From an uncultured Bacillota bacterium (GTDB lineage Bacteria > Bacillota_I > Bacilli_A > RF39 > UBA660), in contig CANDCB010000033.1 of assembly GCA_947383065.1 (NCBI GenBank), positions 1 to 8,257 on the forward strand: a stretch of 8,257 nucleotides of DNA, read 5' to 3'. Within the stretch, counting starts at the first letter, position 1, and each line of letters begins with the position of its first letter. A program made the translations under genes and the position numbers. Of the stretch, positions 1 to 5,835 are shown in pieces. The notes under the pieces are model-generated. The model worked only from the letters and a program-made list of their open reading frames with translations. It was not told the origin of the DNA and did no database searches.

Positions 1-408
1 GACGATTTTATAAAAATTAAAAAAGTTCTTGAAAATAAAAAAGTTGTTGGTTGTTTAGTAACACATTTTCATCAAGACCATATTGAAGCCTTAGAAGAAA
101 CTTTAAGTACTTATAATCTTGATATTAATAAAGTAACAAGCTCTAAATTTAAGTTTGAGACTATTAATACCCCTGGTCATACATTTGATTCTCGTTCTTT
201 TTACTTTCCTGACCATAAAATAATGTTTACTGGGGATTTTATTTTTAAAAATGCCATTGGTCGTATTGATTTAGGTGGCAATTTAAACGATATGAAAGAC
301 AGTCTTAAAATGATTATGAACTATAGTGATGATATCCCTTTATATCCCGGCCATGGACCAATAACATCTTTAAAAGCCGAAAAAGAAAATTTTAAATACT
401 ATCTTTAA
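1..408 (+). CDS. Metallo-beta-lactamase-fold hydrolase (glyoxalase II-like), 5' truncated
   Basis: Only the last 135 codons are present; the frame is open from base 1 and no start is visible, so the N-terminus lies outside the window. The fragment carries the zinc-binding signature of the family. THFHQDH is at residues 21-27 of the fragment (ligands H22, H24, D26, H27). TPGH has H60, FTGD has D79 as the bridging aspartate, and YPGHGP near the end has H118. The order and the closing PGHGP match the small YqgX/GloB-like hydrolases, which cleave thioesters such as S-lactoylglutathione or related thiol adducts in the cytosol. The real substrate cannot be read from sequence. The stop is TAA, followed at once by a hairpin terminator, so this is the last gene of its transcript. 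The fold is certain; the exact reaction is not. Confidence 0.88.
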   Translation, partial: DDFIKIKKVLENKKVVGCLVTHFHQDHIEALEETLSTYNLDINKVTSSKFKFETINTPGHTFDSRSFYFPDHKIMFTGDFIFKNAIGRIDLGGNLNDMKDSLKMIMNYSDDIPLYPGHGPITSLKAEKENFKYYL

Positions 409-413
409 AAAAT

Positions 414-445
414 AAAATAATCTCTAAACTGCTAGAGATTATTTT
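414..445. terminator. Bidirectional intrinsic terminator between the MBL gene and gerQ
   Basis: A perfect 13-bp inverted repeat has arms at 414-426 and 433-445 and a 6-nt loop (aactgc). It sits six bases after the MBL stop and just before the gerQ stop on the other strand. On the plus strand the stem runs into six Ts (442-447). On the minus strand the A-rich run at 407-417 gives a U-rich tail. It can therefore end both convergent transcripts. Confidence 0.85.
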
Positions 446-447
446 TT

Positions 448-807
448 CTATCCCATTATATATCCTTTTTCAGAATAATCAATCTTTTCATCAAATTCTA
501 CATAATCAAGATAAATCATTAATATTAAATACCAGTGCCCATTTTGAGGGTCTCTAATAATTAAATGATCACGTCCTGCTTGTTCAATTGTTCCTTCAAA
601 TATTTTATCCTTCCATTCTTGCGCATCTGGAAAACTTACATAAGCTTTAACTTTCTTTCCTTTGTTATGTCTTAAAATATTTTCAATATAACTTTGTTGC
701 ATAGGAATATCTGATAACTGTCCTGCTTCATATCCTTCTTCAAAAGAATTATTTGAATTATTTTCTAACGTCGGAAAAGTTGGGTTTTGATAAAAATTTC
801 CGTTCAT
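448..807 (-). CDS. gerQ: Spore coat / germination protein GerQ
   Basis: This 119-residue protein has the GerQ core. The run QSYIENILRHNKGKKVKAYV (res. 38-57) is followed by EWKDKIFEGTIEQAGRDHLI (64-83), then RDPQNGHWYLILMIYLDYVEF (85-105). In Bacillus, GerQ is an inner-coat protein needed to place the cortex hydrolase CwlJ, so spores can germinate with Ca-dipicolinate. It marks the host as a probable spore former. The ATG at 805-807 is chosen as start because AGAGGTG (817-823) lies nine bases upstream. A longer reading from GTG at 819 would put the start codon inside that Shine-Dalgarno. The protein is shorter than the roughly 180-residue B. subtilis form, with an Asn-rich N-terminus (res. 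1-20) and no lysine before K49. No cwlJ or other spore gene is next to it. Confidence 0.9.
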   Translation of the reverse strand: MNGNFYQNPTFPTLENNSNNSFEEGYEAGQLSDIPMQQSYIENILRHNKGKKVKAYVSFPDAQEWKDKIFEGTIEQAGRDHLIIRDPQNGHWYLILMIYLDYVEFDEKIDYSEKGYIMG

Positions 808-816
808 AATTAAATT

Positions 817-823
817 CACCTCT
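817..823 (-). promoter_or_regulatory. Ribosome binding site that fixes the gerQ start
   Basis: AGAGGTG on the minus strand, nine bases before ATG 805-807. It contains the alternative GTG codon (817-819), which excludes that codon as start. The same AGAGGTGAA stands before yitT on the opposite strand (880-888). Confidence 0.75.
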
Positions 824-852
824 GTATCAATATATGCAAATAATAAAAAATA

Positions 853-869
853 TAGTATAATTTATACTA
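853..869. promoter_or_regulatory. 17-bp palindrome covering the -10 box in the gerQ/yitT divergent region
   Basis: TAGTATAA-T-TTATACTA is a perfect 8-bp inverted repeat with a one-base centre. It contains TATAAT at 856-861, well placed as a sigma-A -10 for yitT (ATG at 892, Shine-Dalgarno at 880-886). No convincing -35 is seen at the right distance (832-839 is poor). The symmetry suggests an operator on the promoter, but AT-rich palindromes also arise by chance. Confidence 0.4.
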
Positions 870-891
870 AGAATAAACTAGAGGTGAAGAT

Positions 892-1782
892 ATGAAATTT
901 GACTATAAGAAATTAACTGATGAGGTATTATCCCAACATTTCTGGTCTCGTTTACTAGTAGTATGTATTAGTATTTTCATTCTAGCTATTAATTACAATT
1001 TATTTTTGCTTCATAATGATTTAGTTATTGGCGGTACAAGTGGTATGGCTACTATTCTAAACGCTTATGCAGGCATAGACCCAGCTACATTTATTTTTAT
1101 CTTCAATATTATCTTTATAATTATTAGTTTTATCTTTTTAGGTTCTAAAAATACTGGATTAACAATAATCGGGTCAATTTTATACCCTTTATTTGTCTCA
1201 TTAACTAGTGGCATATGTGAATACCTTGCCGAAAGACTAATTTTTGATAATTTTATTTTAATTGTTATTATAAGTGGTTTTTTATTTGGTATATCAAATG
1301 GTTTTATTTATAAAACTGGTTTTTCTACTGGTGGAGCAGATATTTTAATCCAAATACTTAATAAATATCTTAAGATTCCTACAGGAACAGCATCCTTTAT
1401 TACTAATTCAATAGTTATAATTGCTGGTGGGATGATATTTGGTTTAAATAAAGCAATATATGCTATTTTAATAATCGTTATAAATAGTATGTTAGTCGAT
1501 AAAATAATGCTTGGTATTTCTGCTAGTAAAATGTTTTATATTCATACAACAAAACGTAATGAGATAAAAGAGTTTATTAATACAATTAATGCAGGATATA
1601 CAATAATGCGTACTGATGGGGGTTATACTAATACTGCTAACGATTTAATAATGTGTGTCGTTCCAACCAAAGACTACTATATGTTTAAAAATGTCATAAG
1701 TGAAATAGATAAAAATGCCTTCTTTATTATTAGTGATTGTTATGAAGTACATGGTGGTCATCGTAAAAAAAATCTTTTATAA
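892..1782 (+). CDS. YitT-family integral membrane protein with C-terminal DUF2179 domain
   Basis: The 296-residue length is normal for the family. About six hydrophobic segments are visible, near residues 19-40, 66-84, 88-107, 120-140, 166-184 and 187-203. Glycine-rich family motifs occur at IGGTSGMATIL (46-56) and TGFSTGGADIL (142-152). The cytosolic C-terminus (about 213-290) matches the DUF2179 pattern: MFYIHTTKRNEIKEFI, then GYTIMRTDGGYT, then FIISDCYEVHGGH. Members are widespread in Firmicutes and their transport or signalling function is not established. The start ATG has AGAGGTG five bases upstream. The gene appears monocistronic, with a palindromic promoter region before it and a terminator after it. 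The gerQ gene diverges from the same short gap. Family assignment is firm; no substrate is proposed. Confidence 0.88.
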   Translation: MKFDYKKLTDEVLSQHFWSRLLVVCISIFILAINYNLFLLHNDLVIGGTSGMATILNAYAGIDPATFIFIFNIIFIIISFIFLGSKNTGLTIIGSILYPLFVSLTSGICEYLAERLIFDNFILIVIISGFLFGISNGFIYKTGFSTGGADILIQILNKYLKIPTGTASFITNSIVIIAGGMIFGLNKAIYAILIIVINSMLVDKIMLGISASKMFYIHTTKRNEIKEFINTINAGYTIMRTDGGYTNTANDLIMCVVPTKDYYMFKNVISEIDKNAFFIISDCYEVHGGHRKKNLL

Positions 1783-1822
1783 AATTTCATAAATAACTAC
1801 ACTTATTTAAGATAAAAAATTT

Positions 1823-1858
1823 ATACTAATCTATTAAAAATATAGTTTAGTATTTTTT
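1823..1858 (+). terminator. Intrinsic terminator of the yitT-like gene
   Basis: The arms are ATACTAATCTAT (1823-1834) and ATAGTTTAGTAT (1842-1853). They form a 12-bp stem with one T-T mismatch and a 7-nt loop. The stem is followed by a T run (1853-1858). It lies 40 bases after the yitT stop and its stem is AT-rich, so it is probably weaker than the other two terminators. Confidence 0.65.
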
Positions 1859-1891
1859 ATGTCAAATTTCTGATTATATTTGTCAACTAAT

Positions 1892-1917
1892 AAATGCCAA
1901 ATTACTTTATGGCATTT
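1892..1917. promoter_or_regulatory. Inverted repeat abutting the ftsE -35 box (possible operator)
   Basis: AAATGCCA (1892-1899) and TGGCATTT (1910-1917) are perfect 8-bp half-sites separated by 10 bases, about 18 bp centre to centre. The right half-site overlaps the -35 hexamer TTGAAT (1916-1921). No T run follows, so it does not look like a terminator. A dimeric regulator binding here could control the ftsEX operon; this is an inference. Confidence 0.4.
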
Positions 1918-1943
1918 GAATAATGTCGATTATTTGCTATAAT
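1916..1943 (+). promoter_or_regulatory. Sigma-A promoter of the ftsE-ftsX-hydrolase operon
   Basis: The -35 TTGAAT (1916-1921), a 16-bp spacer and the perfect -10 TATAAT (1938-1943) are present. The -10 is preceded by TGC, giving an extended -10 (TGnTATAAT). The start codon is 26 bases after the -10, with AAGGTGG (1953-1959) as ribosome binding site, so the leader is short. Confidence 0.7.
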
Positions 1944-1969
1944 TAAAATAACAAGGTGGTAGATAAGTA

Positions 1970-2671
1970 ATGAAATTTATTGATATAAAAAACTGCTACA
2001 AAGTTTATAAAAATGGTGTTACTGCAATTGCTGATTTATCTTTACAAATTGACAAAGGAGAATTTGTTTTTGTTACAGGGCCATCTGGTTGTGGTAAATC
2101 AACCTTTGTAAAACTTCTATATAGAGAAGAAAAACCAACTAGAGGACAAGTTATGGTTGGTGGAATAAATGTTGCTAAATTATATAATAGTCGCGTTTAT
2201 AAATTAAGAAGAAAACTAGGAATTGTTTTCCAAGACTTTAAACTCTTACCTAAATTAACAGTTTATGAAAATGTTGCTTTTGGTTTAGAAAATCTTGGTA
2301 TAAATGGTCGAGAAATAAAAAATAAAGTATTAAAAGCTCTAGAACGTGTTGGTTTAAAAGATAAAACTAGAAGCTTTCCAAATGAATTATCAGGTGGAGA
2401 ACAACAAAGAGTTTGCATAGCTAGAGCTATTGTTAATGAACCTAAACTTTTAATATGTGATGAGCCAACTGGAAATCTTGATCCTAAAACATCAAAAGAA
2501 ATTGTTAAAGTAATAAATAACATTAATAAAAGTATGGGAACAACTGTAATTATGGTTACACATGATAAAGAAATTGTTAATTCTATGAAAAAACGTGTTA
2601 TAACTCTTGAAAATGGTGTTTTAACTAAAGATTCAACGAAAGGAAGTTATGTCGCTGATGAAAGCAATTAG
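1970..2671 (+). CDS. ftsE: Cell-division ABC transporter ATP-binding protein FtsE
   Basis: FtsE is the cytosolic ATPase of the FtsEX complex. It powers conformational signalling to an extracellular peptidoglycan hydrolase rather than transport. All nucleotide-binding motifs are intact in this 233-residue protein: Walker A GPSGCGKST (37-45), Q-loop Q88 in VFQDF, ABC signature LSGGEQQR (140-147), Walker B LLICDE (160-165) with D-loop GNLD following, and switch H198 in THD. VFQDFKLLPKLTVYENVAF is the typical FtsE wording of the Q-loop region. It is the first gene of a three-gene operon behind an extended -10 promoter. Its 3' end overlaps the ftsX start by about 14-23 bases, which implies translational coupling. 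The last 15 or so residues are a short, poorly conserved tail. The direct neighbour ftsX confirms the assignment. Confidence 0.96.
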   Translation: MKFIDIKNCYKVYKNGVTAIADLSLQIDKGEFVFVTGPSGCGKSTFVKLLYREEKPTRGQVMVGGINVAKLYNSRVYKLRRKLGIVFQDFKLLPKLTVYENVAFGLENLGINGREIKNKVLKALERVGLKDKTRSFPNELSGGEQQRVCIARAIVNEPKLLICDEPTGNLDPKTSKEIVKVINNINKSMGTTVIMVTHDKEIVNSMKKRVITLENGVLTKDSTKGSYVADESN

Positions 2672-3572
2672 AATATTTATAAGAAACATTGGTAATGCTT
2701 TTAAAAGTATCTTTCGTAATTTCAGCTTAAGTATTGCTTCTGTTATATGTACAACAATAACTTTAATAATCGTTGCTCTAGCGATCTTATTTTCGGCTAA
2801 TGTAAACAGTTTTACCAAAGATGTTGAAAGTACTTTATCTATTATGGTCTTTGTTGATAAAGATGCTACAGAAGAAGAAATTAGTACAATTAAAAGTCGT
2901 ATTTTAGAAATAAAAAATATTAAAAGTGATGAACTTATTTACAAAGATAAAGAAACATTAAAAGAAGAAACAATGAAAAATAATGACGAAAGCGGAGCTT
3001 TATATGCCATTATGAAAACTTGGACTTCAGAAACAAATCCTTTAGAATCTGAATTTATTGTCACCGTAAAAAAGGTCGAAGATTTAGAAGATACAGCCAA
3101 CACCTTAAAAAAGATCGACAAAATAACAAATGTCCAATATAGTGAAGATGTTGTTGATAACATGATACCAGTTTTTAGAGTAGTTGAAAAAGTAACTTGG
3201 ATTATAATAATTGGTTTAATTGTTGTTACCATATTCCTAATTTGTAACACGATAAAACTAACAATCTTTGCCAGAAAAAATGAAATTGAAATAATGCGTT
3301 TAGTAGGAACTAGTAACTTTGTTATTAAATTGCCGTTCGTTATTGAAGGATTATTTTTAGGAATAATCGGTTCCTTTGTTCCAGTCACAGCTACAATATG
3401 GGGATATATTATAGCTTTCGATAAATTAGAAGGCCACTTATTTTCTAACCTTATAAAATTAATTGAACCAATTCCATTTTCTATATATGTCTCTGGTATT
3501 TTAATAATTATTGGTTCTGTAGTAGGAATGGTTGGTAGTTATATTACAGTAAGGAAGTATTTAAAAATATGA
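2649..3572 (+). CDS. ftsX: Cell-division membrane protein FtsX
   Basis: FtsX is the membrane subunit that pairs with FtsE and holds the hydrolase on the outside. The layout is typical: cytosolic start, TM1 about 29-51, a large extracellular domain about 52-182, then TM2 184-204, TM3 228-256 and TM4 279-299. The conserved stretch after TM2, TIKLTIFARKNEIEIMRLVG (201-220), contacts FtsE. Two in-frame ATGs compete. The one at 2649 sits only a few bases after AAAGGAAG (2639-2646). The one at 2658 (MKAIRIFIRN) has looser spacing but resembles the usual FtsX N-terminus, so the true start may be 2658. The gene ends in TGA, the only such stop in the window, and shares ATGA with the next start. The length of 304-307 residues is normal. 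Confidence 0.95.
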   Translation: MSLMKAIRIFIRNIGNAFKSIFRNFSLSIASVICTTITLIIVALAILFSANVNSFTKDVESTLSIMVFVDKDATEEEISTIKSRILEIKNIKSDELIYKDKETLKEETMKNNDESGALYAIMKTWTSETNPLESEFIVTVKKVEDLEDTANTLKKIDKITNVQYSEDVVDNMIPVFRVVEKVTWIIIIGLIVVTIFLICNTIKLTIFARKNEIEIMRLVGTSNFVIKLPFVIEGLFLGIIGSFVPVTATIWGYIIAFDKLEGHLFSNLIKLIEPIPFSIYVSGILIIIGSVVGMVGSYITVRKYLKI

Positions 3573-4774
3573 AAAAGATAATTAATTTAGTTGGTATATT
3601 ATGTATTATATTTACTATATTTTTGCCTGTTTCTAAACCAGAAGCCAGAACACTTCAATCTTATAAAAATGAATTAAATGAATTAATTCAAAAAAAAGAA
3701 ACTAATAAAAGGCTAAGTGCTGAAACAGAAGCTAAAATAGAAGCAAAAAGAAATGCGATATTAAATGCTAATGATACAATTTCTTCTAATGAAACAAAAG
3801 TTGAACAATCAAAAACATTAGTAGCTGATAGTCAAGAACAAATAAAATTACGTCAAGAAGAACTAAAAGATGTATTCATTGCTCTCCAATATGGGGATTT
3901 AAACGCTGATGAATTATATACTGATTATATATTTTCAGCTTCTACTATAACTGATATGATGGAAAGACAAGCCATTGTAAAACAAGTTATAGATTATACT
4001 CAAAAAGAATTAGATAGTCTTGATAAACTTATTAAAGATAATGAATCATTACAAGTAAAACTCGCTAATGATAACGTAATATTAAATAATTCTATTACTG
4101 AATATGAACGTCAAGTTACAGAACTAAGAAATTATATGGATTCGCTAGAAACAGTCGGTCTTGGTGTCGAAGAAGAAATCGACGCCCAAAAAGAATTAAT
4201 TAAATCTTTTGAACAGGCTGGTTGTAAAGCTAATGATGACGTTCAAGATTGTTTTTACAATAAAAGAGTAGGGTCTTCATCTTTTTCAAGACCAACAAAT
4301 AGTGGCTGGATAACTCAAGCATGGAGTGTTTCTCATGGTGGTATAGACTTAGGAGTCTCTAAAGGAACTAAAGTATATGCTACTGCTAATGGAACAGTTG
4401 CCTATGTTCAAGATGGACCTGCTTATTTAAAACGTCATGGATATAAATCTTGTGGTGGTAATATTATTTATATGCATCACACTGTTGCTGGAAAATCTTA
4501 TACAACTGAATATGCCCATTTAACAACTGTTTATGTTAAACCTGGTGATTATGTTACAAAAGGTACAGTAATAGCAACTAGTGGCGGAGATAGATCAACA
4601 TTCTATTACGACCGATGCACAACAGGGGCTCATCTCCATTATTCAATTGGTACAGGCTTCTATCCTAGTTCTGGATACAGCAAAAATACATATAATAAAA
4701 ATACTTATCCAACTGCTGATTATAATATCTCAGGCTTAAAAAGCCAAAGAATGTGGCGTTGGTCAACAAGATAA
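3569..4774 (+). CDS. Secreted coiled-coil M23 (LytM) peptidoglycan hydrolase, FtsEX partner
   Basis: This 401-residue protein is probably the murein hydrolase controlled by FtsEX. A signal peptide is visible (KK, hydrophobic core about 4-20, likely cleavage near PEA at 24-26). Residues about 28-215 are rich in E, K, Q and N with heptad-like spacing, as in the coiled coils of EnvC, PcsB and CwlO. The C-terminal M23 domain (about 250-390) keeps the zinc and catalytic residues: HGGID (H256, D260), EYAHL (H317) and HLH (H355, H357). It should therefore be an active endopeptidase, unlike E. coli EnvC, whose LytM domain is degenerate and only activates amidases. Cysteines 219, 227, 295 and 350 all lie outside the cell. 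The start overlaps the ftsX stop (ATGA), and a strong terminator follows. It resembles EnvC in architecture and PcsB/CwlO in role, so no gene symbol is given. Confidence 0.9.
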   Translation: MKKIINLVGILCIIFTIFLPVSKPEARTLQSYKNELNELIQKKETNKRLSAETEAKIEAKRNAILNANDTISSNETKVEQSKTLVADSQEQIKLRQEELKDVFIALQYGDLNADELYTDYIFSASTITDMMERQAIVKQVIDYTQKELDSLDKLIKDNESLQVKLANDNVILNNSITEYERQVTELRNYMDSLETVGLGVEEEIDAQKELIKSFEQAGCKANDDVQDCFYNKRVGSSSFSRPTNSGWITQAWSVSHGGIDLGVSKGTKVYATANGTVAYVQDGPAYLKRHGYKSCGGNIIYMHHTVAGKSYTTEYAHLTTVYVKPGDYVTKGTVIATSGGDRSTFYYDRCTTGAHLHYSIGTGFYPSSGYSKNTYNKNTYPTADYNISGLKSQRMWRWSTR

Positions 4775-4780
4775 TGTTTT

Positions 4781-4808
4781 AAAAAAGCTAATTTATATTA
4801 GCTTTTTT
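4781..4808 (+). terminator. Intrinsic terminator of the ftsEX-hydrolase operon
   Basis: AAAAAAGCTAA (4781-4791) and TTAGCTTTTTT (4798-4808) form a perfect 11-bp stem with a 6-nt loop. The stem ends in six Ts and begins six bases after the stop codon. It separates this operon from yvcK. Confidence 0.88.
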
Positions 4809-4833
4809 ATATGTAAACTTTTTTAAAACTCGT

Positions 4834-4862
4834 TTTAATTAACATTACTTTTGTGCTATCAT
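4834..4862 (+). promoter_or_regulatory. Extended -10 promoter of the yvcK-whiA operon
   Basis: TGCTATCAT (4854-4862) is an extended -10 with one mismatch to TATAAT. The -35 at 4834-4839 (TTTAAT) is weak, as is common for extended -10 promoters. The ribosome binding site TGGAGG (4872-4877) stands nine bases before the yvcK ATG. Confidence 0.5.
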
Positions 4863-4886
4863 ATTCTGTAGTGGAGGCGTATAAAA

Positions 4887-5834
4887 ATGAAAAAAATAGT
4901 TATATTTGGTGGAGGTAGTGGTTTATCACAACTACTTAAGGGAATGATTGAATTTCCAATGGATATTACTGCTGTTGTAAGTGTATCTGATAATGGAGCT
5001 AGCACAGGTCGTTTAAGAGAAGAATTTGCTATTCCTGCAGTTGGAGACATTACAAAAGTTTTAATGGCTATGTCTACAGAATCAAAAGGCGTTAAAGATT
5101 TATTTAATTATCGTTTTGCTAACAATAGTAGTTTAGGTAATCATTCTATAAAAAATTTAATAATGACTGCTTTATTAGAAATGAAAGGAGATTTTGCTCA
5201 CTCTTTACCTATTCTTTGTGACTTACTAGATGTAAAAGGAAAACTATTACCACTTACCGAAGATAATGTTGATTTAATAGGTATTACTAAAGAAGGATAT
5301 GAAATTATTGGTGAAGCTGAAATAACTGAGTCTAAAAGAGAAATAGTTGATTTAAAATATAATAAAAAAGTAAAAGTAATGCCTAAAGTATTAGAAGAAA
5401 TCAAAAAAGCTGACCTGATAGTTTTTAGCTCTGGTTCCCTTTTAACAAGTGTTATGCCACATATTATAGTTCCAGAAATAGTTGATGCTATAAATGATTC
5501 TAAAGCCAAAAAAATGTATATCTGTAATATGATTACCCAACCAGGAGAAACTGACAACTATCAAGTCAGTGACCATCTAAAAGTATTAGAAAAACATCTA
5601 GGACCTAAAAGTATTGATGTCGTAATTGCTAATAATGCAGATATTCCTAAAAATATGGCCCTTCTTGCTAAATCTGAAGGCAAAGATCCTGTATTAATAG
5701 ATAAAGAAAAAATAGAAGCAATGGATGTTAAATTAATAGAAGAAAAATTATTTAAAGTAGAAGATGGCTACATTAGACATGACTCCCTAAAAACAGCATT
5801 CTTAATATTTTCATACTTAATTGAAGGCGAATAA
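4887..5834 (+). CDS. yvcK: YvcK/GlmR family gluconeogenesis and cell-envelope factor
   Basis: YvcK (GlmR) is a cytosolic UDP-sugar-binding protein of the CofD-like fold. In B. subtilis it supports growth on gluconeogenic carbon and directs carbon into peptidoglycan precursors by stimulating GlmS. The N-terminal nucleotide-binding loop FGGGSGLSQLLKG (7-19) is clear, followed by VVSVSDNGASTGRLREEF (30-47), GDITKVLMAM (53-62) and LGNHSIKNLIMTALLE (83-98). The C-terminal half has the hallmark YICNMITQPGETDNYQVSDH (211-230) and IRHDSLKTAF. Two motifs depart from the usual wording: SDNGAST replaces the common DDGGSSG, and SSGSLLTS (181-188) replaces GPGSLYTS. At 315 residues the length is normal. 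It has its own promoter and is followed by whiA after one base. The usual upstream partner rapZ is absent. Confidence 0.94.
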   Translation: MKKIVIFGGGSGLSQLLKGMIEFPMDITAVVSVSDNGASTGRLREEFAIPAVGDITKVLMAMSTESKGVKDLFNYRFANNSSLGNHSIKNLIMTALLEMKGDFAHSLPILCDLLDVKGKLLPLTEDNVDLIGITKEGYEIIGEAEITESKREIVDLKYNKKVKVMPKVLEEIKKADLIVFSSGSLLTSVMPHIIVPEIVDAINDSKAKKMYICNMITQPGETDNYQVSDHLKVLEKHLGPKSIDVVIANNADIPKNMALLAKSEGKDPVLIDKEKIEAMDVKLIEEKLFKVEDGYIRHDSLKTAFLIFSYLIEGE

Positions 5835-5835
5835 A

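Noticed and set aside
808..819. GTG start extending GerQ by four residues
   Set aside because: The GTG lies inside the Shine-Dalgarno AGAGGTG. The ATG at 805-807 is correctly spaced from it.
1880..1908. TTGTCA at 1880-1885 as -35 of a second ftsE promoter
   Set aside because: The bases at a suitable distance (TACTTT at 1903-1908) match TATAAT poorly, while a near-consensus extended -10 promoter exists downstream.
2939..3388. Long minus-strand open frame opposite ftsX
   Set aside because: It is a shadow of ftsX: no ribosome binding site, no recognisable motif, and the plus-strand protein is clearly conserved.
3569..3581. TGA read as tryptophan (Mycoplasma code) extending ftsX by three residues
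   Set aside because: The ATGA overlap with the hydrolase start is a typical bacterial gene junction. All tryptophans in the recognised genes are TGG, and no gene contains an internal TGA.
5198..5557. Minus-strand open frame opposite yvcK (119 codons)
   Set aside because: It lies wholly within yvcK, lacks a start context and has low-complexity Ser/Ile composition typical of antisense reading.
5821..5835. TTG start extending WhiA by five residues
   Set aside because: The extension would overlap the yvcK stop and use the ribosome binding site as coding sequence. ATG 5836 has the better spacing and fits the family N-terminus.
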